Below, piece after piece: positions 26,365 through 34,696 of a DNA stretch of 64,000 nucleotides. Origin of the DNA: JAFGOM01 sp964605795 (lineage in GTDB: Archaea; Halobacteriota; Methanomicrobia; Methanomicrobiales; Methanospirillaceae); contig CAZSDZ010000010.1 of NCBI GenBank assembly GCA_964605795.1, positions 4,366 to 68,365 of the forward strand, read 5' to 3'. The position numbers and the translations under genes were made by a program. The notes beneath the pieces were generated by a model. That model had not been told where the DNA came from. It ran no database searches and saw only the letters and a list, made by a program, of their open reading frames with translations. Position 1 is the first letter of the stretch, and each line of letters begins with the position of its first letter.

Positions 26365-27672
26365 ATGAGCAATCATCACCTGAAGATCTCTGCCCTCGTC
26401 ATTTTGTCCTTCTTTCTTTTTGGCAGCGGGATCTGTACTGCAACCCCGCCCCTCCCCTGTGAATTTTATGGCGGTGTTTTTATCGATGATATCCCGGCAC
26501 CTGCTGGAACGAAGATCACTGCTCTTATAAATGGAATCTCTCACGGAGAGATAATCACTGAAAATGACGGGTTTTATGGTGGTCCTGCCCTTTTTGATCG
26601 TCGTCTGACCGTTGCTGCCAGTGAAGACGAGCTTGGCTCTGGTATTGGCACCATCGTATTTCTGATAAATGGGATGCAGGCACGAGAGACCGCAGAGTAT
26701 ATCCCTGGTCTCTCTCAGGAACTTTTACTGACTGCTGGCGGGGATAGGAATCCGGATACAACGGCTCTACCGACTGTTCTGCCAACCATTCCGTATCAGC
26801 CGACACCACCGCCCGGATCCGGTTTTGAGAGTGCTACGACCTATATATCAGATGATGGTCAGGCGAGGCTTTTGTTTGATGCAGGTGCTCAGATCCTTGA
26901 TAAAGGAGTAGCCATTGATCAGGTAGAGATCATCAGAACTGATTCTGCAATGCTGCCTCCGATGTCAGAGTCCTTACAAAAAACATTTACCGGATATGGC
27001 TATCGTATCGTTCCTGACGGGGCTGTCTTTATTCCTGAGGCTACCTTTATTATCTCTGTCCCTGCTGGTGACCTGCAAAATTATGTCACGAACTTCGCTG
27101 TTTTAAAGATGTTCAGCCCTGCAACCGGCGGATGGCAGAATCAGAATACTGCAATCAATACAAATGCCGGGGAAGTTCATTCAACAGTGACCTGGGCTAC
27201 CGCGTATGCTCTCTTTGTTCAGGAACCAAAACCGGATTCCCCGGCCGGGATTACGATCCCTGATACCCTTCAGGAGCCGGGTACATCCATGGTACTGCCA
27301 CCCCTTCCTCCTGACGGGATAACCCCGGGTGCGTTATTACCAGATGAGTCACCGGGATTACCTGATAAATCACCGGGAGCAATACCGCCTGCTGAGATAT
27401 CAGATTCACATGCAGTACCTGCTCAGGCAACGGAGGATGTGCACGGGGAGATCCCGCAACCAGAGATGAAAGGATCTTTCTTTGATATCAGAAAAAGTAT
27501 GGATGCTGTAAAGAACCAGTTTTTTGGCGTTTTCCAAAGCGTAAAAACCGGTTTGTACTCACTGCAGCAGCGCCTTTTCTCTCCGGTTGGTTACATCGTA
27601 CTTCTCTTCCTATTCATTGCGATTGGAAACGTGGTAATTTACCGCTGCTATCAGATAAAATGCAGGAAATAG
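26365..27672 (+). CDS. Exported protein with C-terminal membrane anchor
   Basis: A 435-residue protein: signal peptide (1-25), then a small domain at about 28-110 (CEFYGGVFIDDIPAPAGTKI) resembling transthyretin/carboxypeptidase-regulatory folds. A beta-rich domain lies at about 150-285, ending VTWATAYALFVQ, a motif seen in methanogen surface proteins. Then come a Pro-rich linker with repeated SPG units, a short helical part, and a transmembrane helix at about 408-428 with a basic cytoplasmic tail. It sits between the secreted gene and a TPR gene with spacings of three and one bases, so the three should form one operon. Confidence 0.78.
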   Translation: MSNHHLKISALVILSFFLFGSGICTATPPLPCEFYGGVFIDDIPAPAGTKITALINGISHGEIITENDGFYGGPALFDRRLTVAASEDELGSGIGTIVFLINGMQARETAEYIPGLSQELLLTAGGDRNPDTTALPTVLPTIPYQPTPPPGSGFESATTYISDDGQARLLFDAGAQILDKGVAIDQVEIIRTDSAMLPPMSESLQKTFTGYGYRIVPDGAVFIPEATFIISVPAGDLQNYVTNFAVLKMFSPATGGWQNQNTAINTNAGEVHSTVTWATAYALFVQEPKPDSPAGITIPDTLQEPGTSMVLPPLPPDGITPGALLPDESPGLPDKSPGAIPPAEISDSHAVPAQATEDVHGEIPQPEMKGSFFDIRKSMDAVKNQFFGVFQSVKTGLYSLQQRLFSPVGYIVLLFLFIAIGNVVIYRCYQIKCRK

Positions 27673-27673
27673 G

Positions 27674-28402
27674 ATGCGTTCCCGATTACAGGATATTCTT
27701 ATCCAGCAGGTAAACCGGTCGTTACAGAAGAAAGACTATGTTGGTTGTACCAGGAAACTGGATAAGATTATCAGGACTGATCCCGGAAATGTCCCTATCT
27801 TAAATCTGCTTGGTATCTGTCACGGATTACAGGGGAATCATGAGCAGGCACGTGATTGTTATCAACAGATCGTTGAGATACAACCTGATGTTGCCCTGCA
27901 TTACAACAACCTGGGACTCTCTTATCAGAACCTGGGACAATACGATGCCGCAGTACGTCTGTTTGACAAAGCGTTATCCCTTGACCCATATCTTTTTGAA
28001 GCACGGTATAACAGGGCAAATACCTATCTTTGTATCGGAAGAGTTACCGACGCTATTGATGAGTACCAGCAGATACTTGACCAGAACAAAGATCATCCTC
28101 TCACACTGCTTAATCTGGGGAATGCATATGGAATTCTCGGTCTTCATACCGATGCGATCGCATCATACCAGAAAGCATTGCATGTAAAGCCAGGATATAC
28201 TGATGCGGCCTATAATATCGGTCATTCGTATGAACTGATGGAACAGTACGAGGATGCCCTGGAATGGTATGAAAAGACCCTGGAATTGGATACAGAGTAT
28301 ATCGCAGCATGGAGACAAAAAGCAAAAATTCATCGCTCTTTCGGTGAGGTATGCAAGGCAGAGGAGGCAGAATCAAACCTTGCATTGTTGTCTGATTCGT
28401 GA
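27674..28402 (+). CDS. Cytoplasmic tetratricopeptide repeat protein
   Basis: A 242-residue TPR protein without a signal peptide. It is almost all repeat, with about six units of 34 residues (for example QPDVALHYNNLGLSYQNLGQ, shown here only in part, and KPGYTDAAYNIG). TPRs form a protein-binding superhelix. The ATG comes one base after the stop of the membrane-anchored surface protein, so it is co-translated with it. A cytoplasmic scaffold working with the tail of that protein is an inference. The next 320 bases are non-coding and structured. Confidence 0.85.
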   Translation: MRSRLQDILIQQVNRSLQKKDYVGCTRKLDKIIRTDPGNVPILNLLGICHGLQGNHEQARDCYQQIVEIQPDVALHYNNLGLSYQNLGQYDAAVRLFDKALSLDPYLFEARYNRANTYLCIGRVTDAIDEYQQILDQNKDHPLTLLNLGNAYGILGLHTDAIASYQKALHVKPGYTDAAYNIGHSYELMEQYEDALEWYEKTLELDTEYIAAWRQKAKIHRSFGEVCKAEEAESNLALLSDS

Positions 28403-28722
28403 CATTTCCCGCCCGGATATTTCTTTTCACACGCTGTCAATATAGAAATCGGTTCAATCCTGATATCATCTCTTTATGGGGGGGTAACCGGAGCGGAATC
28501 AGTGGTCTGATATGACCCGATTTGGGTTGCCTTATCGTTTGCGATGACCTGATGAAAGGATAGTGGCACTACCGGTTATCCCAGGGGTATAAGCAGGTGC
28601 AAATATCCGGTATCCCTTTTTTTTAATCCTTTATGAATATTGCATGAAACAGATTGATACAAAAGAAGATCAAACACTACTATTGCGAACCGGTATGAAA
28701 TACACGTACGCAGGGATTATCA
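28403..28722. other. Structured intergenic region ending in a T-run
   Basis: No coding sequence is seen. GGGTAACCGG (28482-28491) can pair with CCGGTTATCCC (28572-28582) with one bulged base. ACCC-GATTT-GGGT forms an inner hairpin at 28515-28527. Eight Ts at 28617-28624 end the block. It could be a small RNA or an elaborate 3' end of the upstream operon. A CTTTATGAATATT stretch at 28628-28640 is a possible promoter for the PAS-CheW gene. Confidence 0.5.
28617..28624 (+). terminator. Oligo-T terminator
   Basis: Eight Ts following GC-rich paired sequence, about 215 bases after the TPR stop codon. Confidence 0.5.
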
Positions 28723-30942
28723 GTGTCTTTGGATAACAGAGAGAACAGTCGTGAGATGAACAGGGGGAATGAGAAGAACAGGGATTCATCCCCTGTTGTT
28801 TTTTTCGATTATCAGAGGATGATCTCACTTCTGTCTGAGAGCGATGATGTATCTGATCTTGATATTCCAGCCGAATGGAAACCTCTCCAGGATAGGATTC
28901 ATTCTTTACAGAAAAGAAAGACAGAGCCTGGAAGTGGGTATGATACCGTACCAGATCTCGTGAATCAATGCACGTATCCGCTTGCCATCCAGATTCGTGA
29001 CGAGATCGTTTTTGCAAATCAGGATTTTTTAAAGATCGGTTTAAACGATTCTCGCTCTGTTCCCGGATGGATGATGGAGCGTGATATAAACGGTCGTGAA
29101 TACCAGGCATTGGATCATTCTTTTTGGATAATCTCGGTAATCCCTCTGCATGACGGTACATCTCTCTCCCGAATAATTGTCCTTGTCCCACAGGATTGTG
29201 TTGCGATGGGTGAGGATTCTCTCTTCTCCCTTCTCCCGTATCCTGCTCTTGTGTTAAATAAGGCAGGTTTCATCGCCCGGGTGAATCCTGCGTTCTGTTC
29301 GATGTCAGGGAAGAAGGCTCCGGAACTTCTCTATCATGATCCGGTCTCAGTCGGGTTTCCTGAAAGCATCAGAAACCAGTGTGATATGGTTATCAGAACA
29401 AAAACACCCTGTACTATCGGGATGCATTATTACTCTGCTTTTGGAACCTCTCACGATCTCAACGTCTACATGGCACCAATGATGGTAGTGCCCGGACAGG
29501 TTGACCGGATTTGTATCCTCATATCTGACGTGGATGCTGCAAAAACCGGTGATTCCGGTATACTACGGGATACCGGTTGCACGGCATTGCGAAACCGTTT
29601 TCTTACCCTGCGTTCCGGACTCCCTCTTGCAACCGCAGAGATAGATGATGCCGGACTGGTTCGGTCGGTCAACGATCCCTTTGCCATGATATTTGGTGTT
29701 GATCCCGAATCTCTCATCATGCGAAAGATGAATACTCTTATCCCGGATATCATTCCTGAATCTGATCCCAAACAATTATATATTGATAATGCCGGCATTA
29801 CCCGGGAGGGTATGGTTTATCTCCCTGGATATCAGGGAATTCTGGAGGTAAAAACCATCCGTATGCCTGATGCAGAAAAAACCGGATGCGGGATGTTTCT
29901 CTTTCTCATCCAGAAGATAAAGAAAGGACAGGTTCCTGCCTTTTTATCTGAATCAGGTCCGGGAAGACTTCCTGATGAAGGGGATGGCACAAGTGATGGG
30001 AAGATGGACTGGCTTATTGAGTTTATTACATCATATCCTGCACCGGCTCTCATCTGCGATACCGCAGGAGTAATCCTCTCAGCAAATCAGATATGGAGCA
30101 GGTATACCGGGAAAAAACCATCAGAAATTTCGGGCATGCATGTTCATGATATCATTTCCAAGAACACAAAAAAGATATTCCCGGAAAAAAACGGGGCTGC
30201 CGGTTCGTATCCTGATACGGTTGAGATCCATCATGACGAAACGGGTTATGTGTTGCATCAGTTTTGCGTTCCCGTAGATCTCAATGGTAAAAAACTCTAC
30301 CTGTTTCTCTTCTCTGATATGACCCGTGAATATGAGGCAATACGATTGAAATCAGATGAGATTGCTGCGTTACAGGCCAGGATAACAGTTCTGAATGAAA
30401 CAGCCAGATCCAAAGAATGTACCCGGGATGGTACGATGGAACAGGACGGGGCCGCACCAGGTTCCCATGAGATACTTGCTTTTACCATTCATGAGAGCTG
30501 GTTTGCCATTGATATTGAGATGGTACGGGAGATCATTGAGATGGTCCCGATAACCCCTCTTCCCAATACTCCTCATTATATCTGTGGAGTCATCAATCTC
30601 AGGGGAGAGATCACCACGGTCATTAATCTCTCATCTTTAATCGGATCATCCACAGAAAAAAGAAGGGAGGAACAGAAGATCATTGTGCTTTCTCCAGACA
30701 AAACTGAACGGGTAAATCTAGGACTCATTGTTGATGAGGTTGTCAGTGTGCAGCAGATAGAGAAAAAACAACTTAATATTCTTGGAGATGATATCACTGC
30801 ACATACCAGGACCGGGATCAAGGGGATAATCAGGGTGGAACCGGATGAGAGGCATGGTGAAATTGAGGCAACAGGGCTTACCAAGCTGGTCATCTGGCTG
30901 AAGATGGAGCAGATTATCGATGAGATTCGCCTGCAGGGTTAA
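28723..30942 (+). CDS. PAS-domain protein fused to CheW
   Basis: A 739-residue cytoplasmic protein with no membrane segment. Three or four PAS-like domains can be made out: about 85-170 (IRDEIVFANQDFLKIG), 175-270 (VLNKAGFIARVNPAFC), 300-390 (EIDDAGLVRSVNDPFAMIFG) and 425-545 (ICDTAGVILSANQIWSRYTG). After a short coiled segment, residues ~580-735 are a CheW domain (FAIDIEMVREIIEM, CGVINLRGEITTVINL). CheW normally links receptors to the CheA kinase, so this looks like a soluble sensor-adaptor. The GTG start is tentative; an ATG at 28756 would shorten it. cheR follows after 42 bases. Confidence 0.85.
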   Translation: MSLDNRENSREMNRGNEKNRDSSPVVFFDYQRMISLLSESDDVSDLDIPAEWKPLQDRIHSLQKRKTEPGSGYDTVPDLVNQCTYPLAIQIRDEIVFANQDFLKIGLNDSRSVPGWMMERDINGREYQALDHSFWIISVIPLHDGTSLSRIIVLVPQDCVAMGEDSLFSLLPYPALVLNKAGFIARVNPAFCSMSGKKAPELLYHDPVSVGFPESIRNQCDMVIRTKTPCTIGMHYYSAFGTSHDLNVYMAPMMVVPGQVDRICILISDVDAAKTGDSGILRDTGCTALRNRFLTLRSGLPLATAEIDDAGLVRSVNDPFAMIFGVDPESLIMRKMNTLIPDIIPESDPKQLYIDNAGITREGMVYLPGYQGILEVKTIRMPDAEKTGCGMFLFLIQKIKKGQVPAFLSESGPGRLPDEGDGTSDGKMDWLIEFITSYPAPALICDTAGVILSANQIWSRYTGKKPSEISGMHVHDIISKNTKKIFPEKNGAAGSYPDTVEIHHDETGYVLHQFCVPVDLNGKKLYLFLFSDMTREYEAIRLKSDEIAALQARITVLNETARSKECTRDGTMEQDGAAPGSHEILAFTIHESWFAIDIEMVREIIEMVPITPLPNTPHYICGVINLRGEITTVINLSSLIGSSTEKRREEQKIIVLSPDKTERVNLGLIVDEVVSVQQIEKKQLNILGDDITAHTRTGIKGIIRVEPDERHGEIEATGLTKLVIWLKMEQIIDEIRLQG

Positions 30943-30984
30943 ATGATTTACAGATTTTTCTAACAAGGTTGTGTAACCGATATC

Positions 30985-31842
30985 ATGGATATGAATAATT
31001 TATTTCCCGAATCATCATCTCTTTCAGATAAGATGAAGACTGCCGGTTTTCCTGAACTGGTAAAGGCAATTGAAGGAATGCTGAATATGCAACTTTCAAG
31101 TTACAAAGAAGATTATATCAAGCGCAGGCTTCTATCGCGGATGAACTCCACGCGGACTACCAGTTACCGGGATTATCATCAGTACCTTCTCTCGACTCCT
31201 GAAGAGAAGGAGAAATTAAGAAATGCACTGACCATCAACGTTACCAAATTTTTTCGTGACCTTGGTGTCTTTGACCTGGTCAGGAAAGAGATTTTTCCTG
31301 AGATATTGAGTAAAAAACAAAACCTTCATCTCTGGAGTGCCGGATGTTCATCTGGAGAAGAACCATACACATATGCGATTATTCTCTATGAATTAAATAA
31401 ATTGAAACGATCCGGGTCTGTGATAACAGCAACCGACATCGATGATACGATATTAAAGAAAGCAAAGGAAGGGATATATGAAAAAACAGCTCTTGAAAAT
31501 ATGCAGGAAGCACAGATATCCCGTCATTTTACCCTGCTTGAAGATGGCAGGTACTCAATTAAACCTCATATCAGGGAGATGGTCCGGTTTTCACACCATG
31601 ATCTGATGAAAGGCGTTCCTGTCTCACGCTTTAATGATGTTGTCTCATGCAGAAATGTAACCATCTACTTTAATGAAGATCAGAAACGAAACCTGATTCG
31701 CCTGATTCATGAAGGGCTTGTGGATGGCGGGTATTATATCATGGGAATGTCTGAGTATCTCGCACGGGATATGGATGTATACTTCACCCCGTACCGGCCG
31801 ATGCTTAAGGTTTTCAAAAAAGCAGAGAAGAAGTTCTCATAA
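30985..31842 (+). CDS. cheR: Chemotaxis protein methyltransferase CheR
   Basis: Transfers methyl groups from S-adenosylmethionine to glutamates of chemoreceptors. The 285-residue protein has the N-terminal helical CheR domain (YIKRRLLSRM, VTKFFRD) and the Rossmann methyltransferase domain with motif I WSAGCSSGEEPYT. ATDIDDTILKKA and SCRNVTIYF follow. All core motifs are kept. No TPR or receptor-pentapeptide-binding extension is present. No receptor, CheA or CheB is in this window, so its substrate is elsewhere in the genome or the PAS-CheW neighbour. Confidence 0.93.
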   Translation: MDMNNLFPESSSLSDKMKTAGFPELVKAIEGMLNMQLSSYKEDYIKRRLLSRMNSTRTTSYRDYHQYLLSTPEEKEKLRNALTINVTKFFRDLGVFDLVRKEIFPEILSKKQNLHLWSAGCSSGEEPYTYAIILYELNKLKRSGSVITATDIDDTILKKAKEGIYEKTALENMQEAQISRHFTLLEDGRYSIKPHIREMVRFSHHDLMKGVPVSRFNDVVSCRNVTIYFNEDQKRNLIRLIHEGLVDGGYYIMGMSEYLARDMDVYFTPYRPMLKVFKKAEKKFS

Positions 31843-31889
31843 TGTTATGAGGTGACCGGAGAATCGAAATTTACGATATCCTTCTGTTG

Positions 31890-32156
31890 TTACCGCCTGA
31901 ATAACTTTCTTTTTTTTGTCTCATCAACGGGAATGCCACTGAGTCGTTTTAGTTCCAAATCCCGCTCTTTCTGTTTTTTTATCTCCTGAAGCAGGATCCA
32001 GATGTTAAAACAGATAAGAATTACCACCAGGATTGATACAATCCATGCTGCAATACCGGAAACCCGGGTGTCTGGAAGGCCCCATACCAGGTATAACATC
32101 ATCACTATTGCAATGGTGTAAAATGGCCCCCAGAGCTTCGCATTAAGGTAATTCAT
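31890..32156 (-). CDS. Small two-span membrane protein
   Basis: An 88-residue protein of unknown function. Two hydrophobic helices (about 9-27 and 33-56, the latter AAWIVSILVVILICFN) are followed by a charged cytoplasmic tail rich in Lys, Glu and Arg (QEIKKQKERDLELKRL). A TATA box 31 bases before the ATG predicts a leader of only about five bases. It lies alone between cheR (convergent) and a lipoprotein gene (divergent). Confidence 0.7.
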   Translation of the reverse strand: MNYLNAKLWGPFYTIAIVMMLYLVWGLPDTRVSGIAAWIVSILVVILICFNIWILLQEIKKQKERDLELKRLSGIPVDETKKRKLFRR

Positions 32157-32182
32157 GCAGACATCTGACTTTGATGAGGTTC

Positions 32183-32191
32183 TTTAAATAA
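32183..32191 (-). promoter_or_regulatory. TATA box of the small membrane protein gene
   Basis: Reads TTATTTAAA on the minus strand, centred 31 bases before the ATG at 32156. Confidence 0.45.
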
Positions 32192-32237
32192 GTATCCATG
32201 ATGGGTATGGTCCTTCATGGTTATACCCGCAGAGATC

Positions 32238-32246
32238 ATAAATAAA
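32238..32246 (+). promoter_or_regulatory. TATA box giving a leaderless lipoprotein mRNA
   Basis: ATAAATAAA centred 24 bases before ATG 32266. This supports ATG 32266 as the start rather than the TTG six bases earlier. Confidence 0.5.
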
Positions 32247-32265
32247 TCACGGTACAATCTTGGTT

Positions 32266-33438
32266 ATGAATATGAGACAATACCGAAACATAGTCCCGCT
32301 CATTATTGTCTTTTCATTCCTGCTGGCCTTTACAGGATGTGTTGAGACTCCCCCGCAGCAGGGTGATTATGAACCGGGAATCGATCTCATACCAGATTCA
32401 CTAACCGGAATTTCCGGAGGGGTGACGGATTCCTCTGGATCCGGCGAAGAGGGTGGAGCTGATGGTTCATCTGGTTCAGAATCTTCTGAAGATGCTCTGC
32501 CGGTTCCGGTTGTTGAGGTTACTCCTAATCCGCACAGCAATGTGCAGTCGCACACCCCTTTATACCAGAATCTTTATACCCAGGAAGTAATAACCCCACA
32601 AACCGTCTTAATCCCGGTATATACAACCGGGGAGAAGGAATATCTCAATTCGGGAATGGCATTCCTGTATACCGTTACCACCCCCCCGGTCTATGTTGTT
32701 CTCTCCTTTAAACCAAAAATGGATACTATAACGAAGGTTTTTGACAAGAGAACCGGAGACAAGGAAGGTACGGTGAGTTTGGATATTACCCGGCCCAGTC
32801 CCTATTCCTGGATGGAGATGACCATCTATGACACTGAGACCGGCAATCCTGTTGCCATCGAAGGGTATGGGAAGATCTATACCGAAGACCTGGAAAAAAC
32901 CGTGATATTACGGGAGAGTGGGACGTACCAGTTTGATTTCTGGGGTAGTTTTATTAACTCAACAATAACCCTGAAGATACCCCTGGAGAAGGCGACCGAG
33001 GAACAATACCAGGCAGCTCTGCGTGCTGAATCAAAGGACAGCGGCAAACTGGGATTTGTATACCTTATCCTTCCGGATCTGCCGGGCGGATGGTCACAGA
33101 CCGGTGATTCGGAACATACCGCGACCCTTTATAAATCAACCTTAACCCACCCTGCTTCCGGGTCACGGTTCAACCAGATTATTCAGAAGTTCTCGTCCGA
33201 GTCAGATGCAGAAAAGGGATACAACACGCTCAAGGATGAGATAGGACACCTGACAATCAGGACACTCTCAATTGGAGAGGACGGGATATCGTACGAGAGT
33301 GTCAGGAAGAACGGAATCCTGTACAAGAAGGGGCTTATGGTTGTTCAGCTTGACAGTTACTCCTATCCCCCTGTCCCAATATCTGAATTAAAGAGATATG
33401 CAGAGATTATTGAAGGCAGAATCGAGAGTGAGCAGTAG
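32266..33438 (+). CDS. Exported lipoprotein
   Basis: A 390-residue protein with a lipoprotein signal: basic start, hydrophobic stretch, then the lipobox LAFTGC with the cysteine near residue 27. A low-complexity Gly/Ser/Glu region follows (about 50-75). A beta-rich domain at about 90-250 contains YNLYTQEV-like and TVSLDITRPSPYSWMEM segments. A C-terminal domain (about 265-390) has LPDLPGGWSQTGDSEHTA, resembling modules seen in other secreted proteins of methanogens. I do not recognise the family. The start is set by the TATA box 24 bases upstream, implying a leaderless transcript. Confidence 0.72.
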   Translation: MNMRQYRNIVPLIIVFSFLLAFTGCVETPPQQGDYEPGIDLIPDSLTGISGGVTDSSGSGEEGGADGSSGSESSEDALPVPVVEVTPNPHSNVQSHTPLYQNLYTQEVITPQTVLIPVYTTGEKEYLNSGMAFLYTVTTPPVYVVLSFKPKMDTITKVFDKRTGDKEGTVSLDITRPSPYSWMEMTIYDTETGNPVAIEGYGKIYTEDLEKTVILRESGTYQFDFWGSFINSTITLKIPLEKATEEQYQAALRAESKDSGKLGFVYLILPDLPGGWSQTGDSEHTATLYKSTLTHPASGSRFNQIIQKFSSESDAEKGYNTLKDEIGHLTIRTLSIGEDGISYESVRKNGILYKKGLMVVQLDSYSYPPVPISELKRYAEIIEGRIESEQ

Positions 33439-33454
33439 GATCAGGCAAGGCTTT

Positions 33455-34114
33455 TTACCGCTTTGAACCTGATTTCGATATACTTCCTCTTTTCAGGTCT
33501 AAACTGCTGTTAATATTCGTGAAACTTGATAATTCGGGATCTATTTTTCGTATCTCATCCATCGGAATAAATTTCGTATGGATCTTCTCTACGAGGGTAG
33601 AGAGCCTGGTTATGGATGAATCGCAAAGGATACGGGTTAATGCTTCACGCTGATATACTGCATGCAGCATCTCATAGATGCCGGAATCCTGTACCGGAAT
33701 GACTGCTTCATAGGAGGGAATGAACGAGAGAAGATACTCAAACACGTCTCTTTTTATGCAGGGCATATCACAGGCAACCAGAAGAATAACCGGGTACGAT
33801 GCAGAGATGACACCGGCATGCAGTCCTCCGACCGGGCCTGTTCCTGTTCTGATGTCAGGGATACAGCGAACGTGTGGGATATCGCTGAATCGTGTACACT
33901 GGCTGCTATCACGGGTGATAAGCAGTATTTCATTACACAGGGGAGTAAGAATTCGTATCTGTCGGTTGAGGAAGCATTCAGAGTCCCAGGTCAGGAAGTA
34001 CTTCTCAGCCCCACAGAACCGTTTCGCCTCTCCACCAACCAGGATAAGGCCGGATATTTGTTTTTTTAAAAGACCGTTCTTGTTTTCCAGAGAGGATTGT
34101 CTGGTTCCCGTCAT
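33455..34114 (-). CDS. mobA: Molybdenum cofactor guanylyltransferase MobA-like
   Basis: Attaches GMP from GTP to molybdopterin to give the dinucleotide cofactor used by archaeal formylmethanofuran and formate dehydrogenases. The 219-residue nucleotidyltransferase shows LILVGGEAKRFCGAEK (about 23-38; the usual G.S.R.G..K loop in variant form), RCIPDIRTGTGPVGGLHA and VACDMPC, with a metal-binding aspartate. A GGAGGTGG site just before the ATG and a strong TATA box at 34168-34177 support the start. moaA, an earlier step of the same pathway, is at 46217 but not adjacent. Confidence 0.87.
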   Translation of the reverse strand: MTGTRQSSLENKNGLLKKQISGLILVGGEAKRFCGAEKYFLTWDSECFLNRQIRILTPLCNEILLITRDSSQCTRFSDIPHVRCIPDIRTGTGPVGGLHAGVISASYPVILLVACDMPCIKRDVFEYLLSFIPSYEAVIPVQDSGIYEMLHAVYQREALTRILCDSSITRLSTLVEKIHTKFIPMDEIRKIDPELSSFTNINSSLDLKRGSISKSGSKR

Positions 34115-34167
34115 TTTCCACCTCCCGGAGCCGGTATGGTATCATTTCCCACAGAGGTCGCGTGCCG

Positions 34168-34177
34168 ATATAAATAA
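34168..34177 (-). promoter_or_regulatory. TATA box of mobA
   Basis: Reads TTATTTATAT on the minus strand, about 58 bases before the ATG. This predicts a leader of about 30 bases that includes the GGAGGTGG ribosome binding site. Confidence 0.5.
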
Positions 34178-34243
34178 CTCTTGTTGTGTTTCCCATCCTT
34201 CTCAGTATCTGCCCTGATGGTACAATATCGGTTATTCTCTTTT

Positions 34244-34696
34244 TTATTCATCGTTTCTTTTTATCTGTCGAATTCTCTTCTCAAGGGCAAGGAGTTCCTC
34301 TTTTATCCGAATATCAGGGGAAAATCCACCGATTCCATTCTTCCCAACGACCCGGTGGCAGGGGATAACAAGAGGTGTTGGATTTCGTTTCATGGCAAGG
34401 CCGATGAGACGCGGGCTGGTCTCAAGATCCCTCGCGATGGATCCATATGATGCCGTCTCTCCATACGGAATAGAAACAACCCTCTCATATATATGAGCAT
34501 ATGCGCCGGAATTGAGAAGGACGTCAGAGATACACCCGCAAATATCTGTTCTTTTTCCGGCAAGAAACAACCGTACCGATAATGGAACAGGGCCTGATGC
34601 ACCGGTTTTGCGTGGTTTGAACCTGATATAATAGATGATTTCTCTTTCCCATTCAATTTCGACATCCCAGTACACAAAGGGACAGGATCCAATCAT
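34244..34696 (-). CDS. ogt: Methylated-DNA-protein cysteine methyltransferase
   Basis: Suicide repair protein that removes methyl groups from O6-methylguanine onto its own cysteine. The 150-residue protein has the helix-turn-helix (YGSIARDLETSPRLIG) and the active-site motif IPCHRVV with Cys113, then GKNGIGGFS. Its ATG overlaps the stop of the helicase gene (ATGA). The frame is open 69 bases further upstream, but that part lies inside the helicase gene. Coupling to an XPD-type helicase suggests a small DNA repair operon. Confidence 0.92.
   Translation of the reverse strand: MIGSCPFVYWDVEIEWEREIIYYIRFKPRKTGASGPVPLSVRLFLAGKRTDICGCISDVLLNSGAYAHIYERVVSIPYGETASYGSIARDLETSPRLIGLAMKRNPTPLVIPCHRVVGKNGIGGFSPDIRIKEELLALEKRIRQIKRNDE

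Noticed and set aside
28540..28570. C/D-box-like sequences (GATGA and CTGATGA) in the structured spacer
   Set aside because: The box order and spacing do not match a C/D guide RNA.
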